From the NCBI GenBank assembly GCA_016744475.1, contig JADGEH010000023.1, forward strand, positions 1 to 56,039: a DNA stretch of 56,039 bases, written 5' to 3'. The DNA comes from Thiotrichales bacterium (lineage in GTDB: Bacteria > Pseudomonadota > Gammaproteobacteria > Beggiatoales > Beggiatoaceae). Below are positions 1-6,519 of this stretch, in pieces. Every line of letters starts with the position of its first letter. Position 1 is the stretch's first letter. The notes under the pieces were generated by a model that was given only the letters and a program-made list of their open reading frames with translations, was not told where the DNA came from and did not search any database. The position numbers and the translations under genes are program-made.

Positions 1-108
1 AAAACTGAAAAAGGATTTAAACCTATAAAGAAAAGATGGGTTGTTGAACGAACATTCGCATGGCTTACAAGAAACAGAAGGCTTGCGCGAGAATATGAAT
101 ATAGCTAA
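1..108 (+). pseudogene. IS5-family transposase, C-terminal remnant (5' end outside window)
   Basis: Frame 1 is open from the first base and reads [22 protein letters not shown] and on to EYEYS, then stop. The [11 protein letters not shown] signature with a following basic RNRRLA stretch is the C-terminal catalytic-Glu region of IS5-family DDE transposases. Homologues normally continue 20-30 residues past this point. Here the frame is cut by the MITE that starts at 102, whose first bases supply the stop codon. The 5' part lies before the window, so nothing can be said about the rest of the element. Remnant status is inferred from the truncation. Confidence 0.72.
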
Positions 109-200
109 AATACATCATTTATAGGCTTACAATATAAACAAACCCAAGACTGCCAGTCCTTCAAGGACTGGCAGTCTTAATAACTGATATAATTTTGCTA
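102..200. mobile_element. 99-bp MITE, copy 1 (TA target duplication)
   Basis: The element has ends TAGCTAAAAT and ATTTTGCTA and is flanked by TA at 100-101 and 201-202. It encloses a perfect 16-bp inverted repeat (146-161 and 163-178). It matches the copy at 620-718 in inverted orientation over its full length. TA duplication and TAGC-type ends are what IS630/Tc1-mariner transposases generate, so it is probably a non-autonomous IS630-type element. It separates the IS5 remnant from the IS630 remnant. Confidence 0.85.
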
Positions 201-202
201 TA

Positions 203-432
203 GTGCTCCATTCTTCATCAGTCAAGTATCCCTCACTGCCTATGTATCCCAATAGCAAACCTTCTGTATCTTGTTCACGATAGACTCGTTTTCACTTCGT
301 GACAAAATCAACACCTACATTGAGAACATGGCTCATCATTTCTCTGCTTGAACCCGACAAAAACATCTTTGTAGACATAGCACGTTTAATGTCACGAGGG
401 TCACCCTCATTGATTAAGTCATCAAGTGTCAT
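203..432 (-). pseudogene. IS630-type transposase N-terminal remnant, copy A
   Basis: From ATG at 432 the frame reads MTLDDLINEGDPRDIKRAMS and continues through a helix-turn-helix-like stretch to DFVTK. A TGA at 292-294 then interrupts it, after which the same frame reads KRVYREQDTEGLLLGYIG and on to EEWST before MITE copy 1. Copy B (526-773) has TGG at the TGA position, so the stop is a Trp-to-stop change. The domain resembles the N-terminal HTH of IS630-family transposases; the DDE core is absent. This copy also carries the unoccupied insertion site (TA at 378-379) for the MITE found in copy B. Confidence 0.72.
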
Positions 433-525
433 TCTTTAATCCTATATAATGATAAATAGAATGCATATTACAATCATTTTTTCAGCTTTAAAAAGCCGTA
501 TGTTTGAAAAATTATGTCTATAGAC

Positions 526-773
526 TCGATTCCACTTTGTGACAAAATCAACATCTACATTGAGAACATGGCTCATCATTTCTCTGCTTGAACCCGACAA
601 AAACATCTTTGTAGACATATAGCAAAATTATATCAGTTGTTAAGACTGCTAGTCCTTCAAGGACTGGAAGTCTTGGGATTGGCTATATCACAAGCCTATA
701 AATGATATATTTTAGCTATAGCACGTTTAATGTCACGAGGGTCACCCTCATTGATTAAGTCATCAAGCGTCAT
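526..773 (-). pseudogene. IS630-type transposase N-terminal remnant, copy B, split by MITE
   Basis: This is a diverged tandem copy of the preceding remnant (period about 240 bp without the MITE), with the same start (ATG at 771-773) and the same MTLDDLINEGDPRDIKRA opening. A 99-bp MITE sits between 619 and 719. When it is removed together with one TA, the frame resumes and reaches FVTKWNRVYR, with Trp intact where copy A has TGA. The upstream AT-rich leader is also shared between the copies, so the duplication includes flanking DNA. No catalytic domain remains, so it is non-functional. Confidence 0.72.
620..718. mobile_element. 99-bp MITE, copy 2 (inverted relative to copy 1)
   Basis: The ends are TAGCAAAATT and TTTTAGCTA, flanked by TA at 618-619 and 719-720. 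Inner arms 642-657 and 659-674 form a near-perfect hairpin. The empty site is preserved in the tandem partner at 371-386, so insertion point, element length and target duplication can be read directly. Confidence 0.9.
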
Positions 774-1414
774 TCTTTAACCCCATGCAATAATAAATCG
801 AATATATATTATAATCATTTTTTAGTTTTAAGTGGTCGTATGTTTGAAGAATTATCTCTATATACGCTCCTATCTCTCAACGCTACGCAAGCCATCTGAA
901 AATATTCTTGAGGCTCTCATTGATATGTTCTCAGGAAACCCCCGTATACCTGAACTTCATGTGTCAGAGACGTGAATGGTTACTCAAAAGAAACGCTTTC
1001 CCAGCGAGGTGCATGGCTAACGGTTTCCAATAATATCCAGCTTGCTCCGTCATCATTGGAGGATTCGACCTGCAAGCGGTCATCTTGATGGCCTCCCGCA
1101 TTGGCAAACCAACGGCTGTATAGCCATTGCAGGTGCGTTAAGCCATTGGCCTGAAAACGGGGAGAAGTCAGCCAGGTGATGCCGTCTACATCATGACTGC
1201 CTGTATTTGCACCTGTATTTGCGCCCGTGACCCAACCGTAGTGACCGGAAGCACTGAGGTGGTCTGCTCCTGGTTGAATCATGTTCCCGTCTAAGCGGGT
1301 TTGTTGCGGCACAGCACGTTGCCAAGCCCAGTCTTGCTCTGGGTTGCTGACCTGCCAGGAAAAAAAATCTGCGCTGTCCATGTGATCGTGAAGCAAAACC
1401 CGTTGCGACCCTAA

Positions 1415-1470
1415 GAGCCTATACGAAGATGGTGAATTTTCGCTTCGATTCCCCATCTTCGTATAGGCTC
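1415..1470. mobile_element. 56-bp hairpin element with TAA target duplication
   Basis: The 19-nt arms 1414-1432 and 1453-1471 are perfectly complementary (AGAGCCTATACGAAGATGG and its complement). TAA flanks it on both sides (1412-1414, 1471-1473). It lies in the carboxypeptidase pseudogene, and removing 59 bp rejoins the reading frame exactly. Half-copies of the end sequence occur at 4633-4648 and 31897-31911. Confidence 0.75.
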
Positions 1471-2385
1471 TAAGTGTAGTTTGATGCGCTCATGAGACGT
1501 TACACCGTCATAATTTAACGCCACATCCAGCTCATAAATCTGTGCAGGATCAAGGGTTGATGGCAATGAAATATCAAATAATTCGCTATGACCTTGTTGA
1601 TGCGGTGCGAGGGAAACAAAGGATGACGACCCGGCTACGAACACTTGTGCATTCAGCGGCAAATGCCTTGGTTTTCAAATAGCAGGGTCAACTTCCACTG
1701 CTCGCCAGGGTCGAACCAGGCATCAGCATTGCCTTCTTGTGCCTACCTGGTGGGTTCATGAAAAACATCCCTAGCCCCCGCCCATTCTGCCATTAACTGA
1801 AAACCGGGGCGCACCGACTCAAACAATGCTGGAATACGCGACGGTGCAGGCCAAAAACCGTCCTCTTTAGTGCCAATTTCTACGGTATACGCGAGGCTGC
1901 CATGCGTAGCATAGTGATAATCATCGCTGGCACTATAGCTAAAACCGTATAGCTCCCAAGCCGTGGCAGCGGTATAAGCATTGTTGGCGGTCGCGCTATT
2001 GGCATAGCGGCGAAAAACCGCGTCATTTGCTGTGGGCTACATGGAATATTCCCAAGGGAATATCCATTCATTGCCGTAAGTATGGACAGAGATCGATACC
2101 GTGGGTATTTGCTGGTAAAGAACATCACGAATCACGGCGATTTCAGGTTCAGAAAAAACGGCTTGTCCTGGATAAATACTGCTGTTAGGCAAGCGTGCAT
2201 CGCGTCCCCATTGCCAGCCGTAGTTACGATTCAAATCCACGCCATAACTACCATCGCCATTATCGCAGCGATTTTTGCGCCACAGACCACCGCCGTTAGG
2301 GTGAAGGCTGCGGTTGTATTCATAGCCGTCGGGATTGGTGCAGGGCAACAGCAAAATATTACGTGTTTGAAGTAGACGGGTTATA

Positions 2386-2483
2386 TAGAGAAAATAAATC
2401 AGTTATACGACAGACCTGGCAGGTTTCAAAAATCTGCCAGGTCTTAATCACTATGTTCCAGTACAACTGAAATATTATCCCTA
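2386..2483. mobile_element. 98-bp MITE (second family, TAGRGA ends) in carboxypeptidase pseudogene
   Basis: The terminal repeats read TATAGAGAAAATAAATCAG on the left and TATAGGGATAATATTTCAG on the reverse-complemented right, about 14 of 19 identical. TA duplication lies at 2384-2385 and 2484-2485. A central hairpin pairs 2412-2425 with 2431-2444. Removal restores the protease frame. Architecture (about 100 bp, TA target, central GC hairpin) parallels the 99-bp MITEs but the sequence differs. Confidence 0.85.
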
Positions 2484-3043
2484 TATCAGCATCAACACTG
2501 TATTGGGCGGCTAAATCATAAGCAAAACGCAACAAGGCTTCAGCGGACATGGCTTCACGGGCATGATGCAGGGCATCAAACCACACGGTAGGTTCATCCG
2601 CTTCATATTGATTGGGTATGTCTGAAAGGCGTATTGCCCACAACTCGCGCCCCTCGATACTCGTACCGATGGAGAATTTTTGTGAGACCTGATGCGGAAA
2701 CCTATTTGCCAGCCAATCCAATGCGGATTCGATGTCTGCTAGAGTACGAAAGCCCCCCATGGATGCGCTTAACGCTGTGCGGCATTGGGCTTGTTTATCC
2801 TTCGCGGCGCGTTGGGCGTAATATTCTGTCAGGTTTTCGATCTCCACTTGAAAATCAAAGCCAGCAGCACGCAGACGAACCTGTTCAGCATCGTTGGCAT
2901 AAATACTTATCCACCCGGAAGGGGCTAGATCAAAATCCGTAGTGATCTGCGATAGGCGTGTTAATTCAGCAGAGGATAGAGTGGGTAATTTAAGTAAATC
3001 TTTGATCGAGATACTGTCTGCGCCATACGCAGGGTTTAGTCAA

Positions 3044-3206
3044 TAGACTTGTTACAAGGGGTATTCATCGACTGCAAAGGCGTGGATTTTGGCCTGTTTT
3101 TCCGCTTTTTCTCAACCCCCCCCCCGTTATTCGCCTCAAAAAACCGAAAAAATAGCCTCAAAACCACACCTTTTCGCTACGATGCCGATCCCTCGCAACA
3201 AGTCTA
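3044..3206. repeat. 163-bp terminal-inverted-repeat element, copy 1
   Basis: The ends are TAGACTTGTTACAAGGG and CCCTCGCAACAAGTCTA. The interior is shared with the copy at 10602-10763 (for example the AAAACCGAAAAAA and CCTCAAAACCACAC blocks). A run of ten C residues at about 3117-3126 distinguishes this copy. It truncates the 5' end of the carboxypeptidase pseudogene; flanking GTCAA/ATCAA may be a target duplication. Confidence 0.75.
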
Positions 3207-3388
3207 ATCAATACTGTAGACAGTAAAAGGACAAGCTGTGTTGTGTGTATGAGTAAAGTAAAGGCTCATTTTTAGCGGATGTCCAACACCTGCGGTGTGC
3301 AGTGCCATGAGGCTTCATGCAGACCGCATCATGTGAGATAAATAGGTGTATTTTTTAAGAAAAATCATCTGGGTTTATGAGATTGTCA

Positions 3389-3418
3389 TTGTCAGCAGGC
3401 ATTTGCTTGATATATTAT
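3389..3418 (+). promoter_or_regulatory. Predicted sigma-70 promoter of the ArsR-type regulator
   Basis: TTGTCA at 3389-3394 is followed by TATATT (3411-3416, spacer 16) or TATTAT (3413-3418, spacer 18). It lies 65-95 bases upstream of the regulator start, and no other promoter-like pair in the same gap is as good. This is a prediction only. Confidence 0.45.
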
Positions 3419-3443
3419 GCAAAGCTGATTTAGGTACTTACTA

Positions 3444-3463
3444 ATATAACAAGATTCTTATAT
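3444..3463. promoter_or_regulatory. Candidate operator, ATATAA-N8-TTATAT
   Basis: A perfect 6-bp inverted repeat with 8-bp spacer lies between the predicted promoter and the start codon at 3484. AT-rich dyads overlapping the promoter are typical autoregulatory sites for SqrR/BigR-like repressors. The assignment is inferred from position and symmetry. Confidence 0.4.
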
Positions 3464-3483
3464 GTTTCTGGAAGCCAAATGTT

Positions 3484-3807
3484 ATGACCGATAGCAGCCA
3501 TTCGATTGCACTGATTACTCAGGATGAAGATATTGAGCGGGCCTCTCGTTCCATGAAGGCCATGTCTCACCCCCTACGCTTGAAAATTCTTTGTACACTG
3601 GGTGAAAAAGAACTCAGCGTACAAGACATTGTTGAACATGTGGGAACATCTCAAAGTAATATTTCTCAGCACTTAGCTATTTTACGAGATAAGGGTATTT
3701 TATCTTCGCGTAAAGATGCTAATCGCGTATATTATCGCGTCAGCGATGCCCGAACTTTGCGCTTAATCAGCATGATGCGTGAAGTTTTTTGTTCTTTTTG
3801 TGTGTAA
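3484..3807 (+). CDS. ArsR/SmtB-family repressor, SqrR/BigR-like, probable sulfide/persulfide sensor
   Basis: This is a 107-residue winged-helix repressor of usual ArsR length. The recognition helix lies in TSQSNISQHLAILRDKGIL (about 55-73), preceded by MSHPLRLKILCTLGE. It lacks the metal-binding ELCVCDL motif of classical ArsR. Cys37 (in LKILCTL) and Cys103 (in VFCSFCV) are 66 residues apart. That is the spacing known for the persulfide-sensing cysteine pair of SqrR (41/107) and BigR (42/108). Cys106 is an additional C-terminal cysteine. Downstream DUF2892 and rhodanese genes are the class of genes BigR-type repressors control, which supports a sulfide response. A GGAAG Shine-Dalgarno sits 9-13 bases before the ATG. 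The sensing role is inference; the family is clear. Confidence 0.9.
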   Translation: MTDSSHSIALITQDEDIERASRSMKAMSHPLRLKILCTLGEKELSVQDIVEHVGTSQSNISQHLAILRDKGILSSRKDANRVYYRVSDARTLRLISMMREVFCSFCV

Positions 3808-3897
3808 CCATTCCATCTAGCCAGTAGCATTAGATTCCCTTATACTCTGGCGTCATTTTTTTATTCCACTTTACTGTTTACGACTCTAGGTGAACCT

Positions 3898-4110
3898 ATG
3901 ACTATTGATCGCGTTATTTATATTGTGGCAGGTCTTTTTGTGATGTTGTCTTTGGCACTTGGCGCACCCGCAAGTCCTATTTACCTCAGCCAGTATTGGT
4001 TGTTTTTAACAGCTTTTGTGGGTTTTAACCTGTTTCAAAGCGGTTTCACTAAATTTTGCCCATTAGCCATTATTTTGAAAAAAGTAGGCTGTTGCAGCAA
4101 TGCCAGCTAA
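3898..4110 (+). CDS. DUF2892 inner-membrane protein (YgaP transmembrane-like domain)
   Basis: This 70-residue protein has two hydrophobic segments (about 7-25 and 30-48) and the DUF2892 signature WLFLTAFVGFNLFQSGFTKFCPL followed by KKVGC. The domain occurs alone or fused to rhodanese in YgaP-type membrane sulfurtransferases. Cys residues at the cytosolic C-terminus (CPLAII, VGCC) are typical of the family. It lies 90 bases after the ArsR gene and 14 bases before the rhodanese gene, so it probably works with the latter as a split YgaP. The precise role, possibly membrane anchoring or sulfur transfer, is not established. Confidence 0.85.
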   Translation: MTIDRVIYIVAGLFVMLSLALGAPASPIYLSQYWLFLTAFVGFNLFQSGFTKFCPLAIILKKVGCCSNAS

Positions 4111-4124
4111 GTAGGATTAAATGA

Positions 4125-4607
4125 ATGGAACATTTACCGGAATTTATTTCCAACCATGTCTTCCTAGTATTAGCTTGGACAGGAACCTTGGTTTTTATAC
4201 TGTGGCATTTTTTGGGTGAAAGCGCACAAGGTATTCAACGCCTTGCCCCTTTAGATGCGGTGCAAAAGATTAATCATGACAATGCTATCGTGTTAGATGT
4301 GCGTGAAAGCAGTGAATATGAAACTGGACATATTATTGATTCACAACATATCCCATTGAATAGTTTAAGTAATAATCTAAAACGTTTGGAAAAACATCAG
4401 CAACAAGCGATTATTATTAGTTGTGCTTCTGGCAGTCGTTCAGCCCAAGCTTGTAACACACTGAAAAAAAATGGTTTTGAGCAGGTTTTTAATCTCCGTG
4501 GTGGTGTGATGGCTTGGCAAAATGCAGGTTTGCCTTTGACCCGAGGCGGCGAAAAGAAGAAAACTAAAAACAAACCTAAGACCAACGAGCTAGCGACTAA
4601 ATCCTGA
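4125..4607 (+). CDS. Membrane-anchored rhodanese-like sulfurtransferase
   Basis: The 160-residue protein has one N-terminal transmembrane helix (about 12-30) and a single rhodanese domain (about 40-138). Recognisable elements are VLDVRESSEYETGHI, HIPLNSL and the active-site loop CASGSRS with Cys100 as persulfide carrier and Arg105. LRGGVMAWQNAGLPL closes the fold. A Lys-rich tail (KKKTKNKPK) follows. It lies directly downstream of DUF2892 and upstream of secB-gpsA, an order seen in other gammaproteobacteria (where glutaredoxin is often also present). It probably moves sulfane sulfur at the membrane; the acceptor is unknown. Confidence 0.9.
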   Translation: MEHLPEFISNHVFLVLAWTGTLVFILWHFLGESAQGIQRLAPLDAVQKINHDNAIVLDVRESSEYETGHIIDSQHIPLNSLSNNLKRLEKHQQQAIIISCASGSRSAQACNTLKKNGFEQVFNLRGGVMAWQNAGLPLTRGGEKKKTKNKPKTNELATKS

Positions 4608-4632
4608 TTTTGTTTTGCAGCACAGCCGTGTA

Positions 4633-4648
4633 TTCGTATAGGCTCTTA
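4633..4648 (+). repeat. Solo end of the TTCGTATAGGCTCT element
   Basis: TTCGTATAGGCTCTTA matches one arm of the 56-bp element at 1415-1470. No partner arm is seen nearby. It sits in the rhodanese-secB gap. Confidence 0.5.
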
Positions 4649-4691
4649 AACTTTACTATTACATCTAACCCATCATTTTTGAGGTTTTCTA

Positions 4692-5204
4692 GTGACTGAT
4701 AATACGGACAGCCAAGCGCAACCAGAAGCTGGTGCGCAAAATACCCCACCACAACAGCAAGTGGCGATTCAAAAAATTTACACTAAAGACATTTCTTTTG
4801 AATCCCCTAATTCCCCAGAGATGTTTGTCAATCCCCCTCAAGTCGCTCCTAATGTTAATTTTCAATTAGGCACATCGCATACTCATATCCAAGATGCTTT
4901 ACATGAAGTCGTGTTGAAAGTCACTGTTACCGTCACTATGGGTGAAAAAACTGCCTTTTTGGCCGAAGTGGATCAAAGCGGTTTGTTTACTATGCAGGGT
5001 TTTGAAGAAGATCAAATGCCTTATCTCATCAATAGTTATTGTCCTAATGTTCTATTTCCTTTTGCGCGTGAAGCCATTTCAGATGTGGTCATCAAAGGTG
5101 GATTCCCGCAATTGTTATTAGAACCGGTTAATTTTGATGCGGTATTTGCACAGCAAATACAAAAACGTAAAGAGCAAGCCGAAGCTGAAGCGGCTTCCGC
5201 TTAA
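4692..5204 (+). CDS. secB: Protein-export chaperone SecB
   Basis: SecB is a tetrameric cytosolic chaperone that keeps precursors unfolded and delivers them to SecA. The 170-residue product is within the family range and shows the core ISFESPNSPEMF, QLGTSHTHIQDALHEVVLKVTV and PYLINSYCPNVLFPFAREAISD segments. The N-terminus is a Gln/Pro-rich leader of about 25 residues. The start is GTG, preceded by GAGG at 4681-4684 (7-base spacing), and no ATG fits. gpsA follows after 8 bases, the conserved gammaproteobacterial secB-gpsA pair. Confidence 0.97.
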   Translation: MTDNTDSQAQPEAGAQNTPPQQQVAIQKIYTKDISFESPNSPEMFVNPPQVAPNVNFQLGTSHTHIQDALHEVVLKVTVTVTMGEKTAFLAEVDQSGLFTMQGFEEDQMPYLINSYCPNVLFPFAREAISDVVIKGGFPQLLLEPVNFDAVFAQQIQKRKEQAEAEAASA

Positions 5205-5212
5205 ATCTTAAT

Positions 5213-6220
5213 ATGGCTCAACCACACATTTTAGTGATTGGCGCAGGCTCTTGGGGCACTGCGCTGGCTATCTTGCTGAGTCACAATCAGCATCAGACGG
5301 TATTGTGGGGCAATAATGCCGAGCAAATGGCATTGTTGCAGAGCGAGCGAGAAAATCAGGCTTTTCTACCAGGTTTTAAATTCCCTTCTGCTTTACAACC
5401 GATCATTGATTTGCAGCCGCACTATTTGCAGCAAGCCAGTCACGTCTTATTGGTTGTGCCGAGTGATGTTTTTCCACAGGTATTACGTGATATTGCCCCT
5501 CACTTACCCTCTCATACGCCGATTGCTTGGGGCACCAAGGGATTAGAGTCTGATACTTGCCAACTATTACATAAGGTGGCAGAAAAAATATCCGGTACGC
5601 AACGTCCATTGGCGGTCATTTCAGGCCCTACCTTCGCCAAAGAAGTCGCTCAAGGTTTACCCACCGCCATGACCGTGGCCTCAGAACAATCTGATTATGC
5701 GGATGTTTTAGCCGATTTATTACGCGGCGAGTACTGTCGTGTTTATACCAGCGATGATATGGTGGGTGTGCAAATCGGCGCTGCGGCTAAAAATGTCATC
5801 GCCATTGCGGCGGGAGTGGCTGACGGTATAGGACTCGGTGCCAATACACGCGCAGCCTTGATTACTCGTGGCTTAAATGAAATCATGAAACTCGGTGTGC
5901 AACTGGGCGGGCGTAAAGAAACCTTTATGGGATTGACGGGTTTAGGCGATCTAATCCTCACCTGTACTGATGATCAATCACGTAATCGTCGTTTTGGTTA
6001 TGCTCTGGCTCAGGGTCAAGAGGTAGAACAAGCGCTGGCCTCCATTGGTCAAGTGGTGGAAGGTTTACACAGTGTGCAACAAATTGTCAGCCTGGCTCGG
6101 CAAATGGGCATTGAAATGCCGATCAGCGAGCAAGTCAACTTATTGACGCAAGGTCAATGTAGTGCAGAAGAAGCGGTACAAAACCTATTATCACGCGAGC
6201 CAAAACAAGAAAATGCTTAA
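5213..6220 (+). CDS. gpsA: Glycerol-3-phosphate dehydrogenase [NAD(P)+]
   Basis: It reduces dihydroxyacetone phosphate to sn-glycerol 3-phosphate for phospholipid synthesis. The 335-residue length is normal. The N-terminal Rossmann motif GAGSWGTALA (10-19) binds the nucleotide. Catalytic/substrate regions AWGTKGLE, ISGPTFAKEVAQGLPTA and AAAKNVIAIAAGVADG with Lys are present, as is GLTGLGDLILTC. It is cotranscribed with secB (8-base gap), and SD is weak, suggesting translational coupling. Confidence 0.97.
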   Translation: MAQPHILVIGAGSWGTALAILLSHNQHQTVLWGNNAEQMALLQSERENQAFLPGFKFPSALQPIIDLQPHYLQQASHVLLVVPSDVFPQVLRDIAPHLPSHTPIAWGTKGLESDTCQLLHKVAEKISGTQRPLAVISGPTFAKEVAQGLPTAMTVASEQSDYADVLADLLRGEYCRVYTSDDMVGVQIGAAAKNVIAIAAGVADGIGLGANTRAALITRGLNEIMKLGVQLGGRKETFMGLTGLGDLILTCTDDQSRNRRFGYALAQGQEVEQALASIGQVVEGLHSVQQIVSLARQMGIEMPISEQVNLLTQGQCSAEEAVQNLLSREPKQENA

Positions 6221-6314
6221 AATGGCTAGCTTCTTACTTGATAAGCCTGATACTGAACTCAAAAACACTAGGTTCTATTGATATTTGGATACTGGCGTTT
6301 TTTGCCCCAAATGC

Positions 6315-6475
6315 TAGGTTCTGTTGACATTTGGGGCTGATTGGATTTTTAGCCACATTTTTGAGCTGACAAGACACAATTTCGTAGCAATGCACTCCAT
6401 TGGTAGGAAAAAATAACGCCGTCAGCACGGAAAGGGGGCAAAAAGCCGCTAGCCTCCAAATGTCAACAGAGCCTA
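6315..6475. repeat. 161-bp terminal-inverted-repeat element (TAGGCTCTGTTGACATTTGG family), copy 1
   Basis: The ends are TAGGTTCTGTTGACATTTGG and the complement of TAGGCTCTGTTGACATTTGG. The interior matches 15221-15382 in reverse-complement. A further degenerate end (TAGGTTCTATTGATATTTGG) lies just left at 6269-6288, so a third, eroded copy abuts it. It lies between gpsA and ctpA. Confidence 0.8.
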
Positions 6476-6519
6476 ATAAAACCTAGAATTAACTGCTAAG
6501 GAATTAGGGAGAATATCCT

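Larger units (their letters stand above)
980..3043 (-). pseudogene. M14 zinc carboxypeptidase (carboxypeptidase T-like) pseudogene
   Basis: The remnant would have encoded a secreted metallocarboxypeptidase. The pieces in order on the minus strand show the zinc motif DALHHAREAMSAE, NPDGYEYNRS, DLNRNYGWQWG, VSVHTYGN-like ISVHTYGNEW, the TANDA...TAWELYG segment and the catalytic-Glu region YTVEIGT. A beta-rich C-terminal module follows, with SNDDGASW near the end. Lesions are: N-terminus cut by the repeat at 3044; a 98-bp element at 2386-2483; in-frame TAG at 2037-2039; in-frame TAG at 1743-1745; a frameshift near 1655-1665; and a 56-bp element at 1415-1470. Removing either element with one target copy restores the frame (VDADI joined to TRLLQTRN, and IKLHL joined to GSQRVLL). 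It is not functional; family assignment is secure. Confidence 0.88.

Noticed and set aside
851..979. Short plus-strand frame ending LRKPSENILEALIDMFSG-like sequence
   Set aside because: It is open and protein-like, but has no start or recognisable family and lies amid remnants; not enough support to annotate.
6234..6428. 64-residue minus-strand frame between gpsA and ctpA
   Set aside because: It is read from the 161-bp element and has no SD or homologous look.
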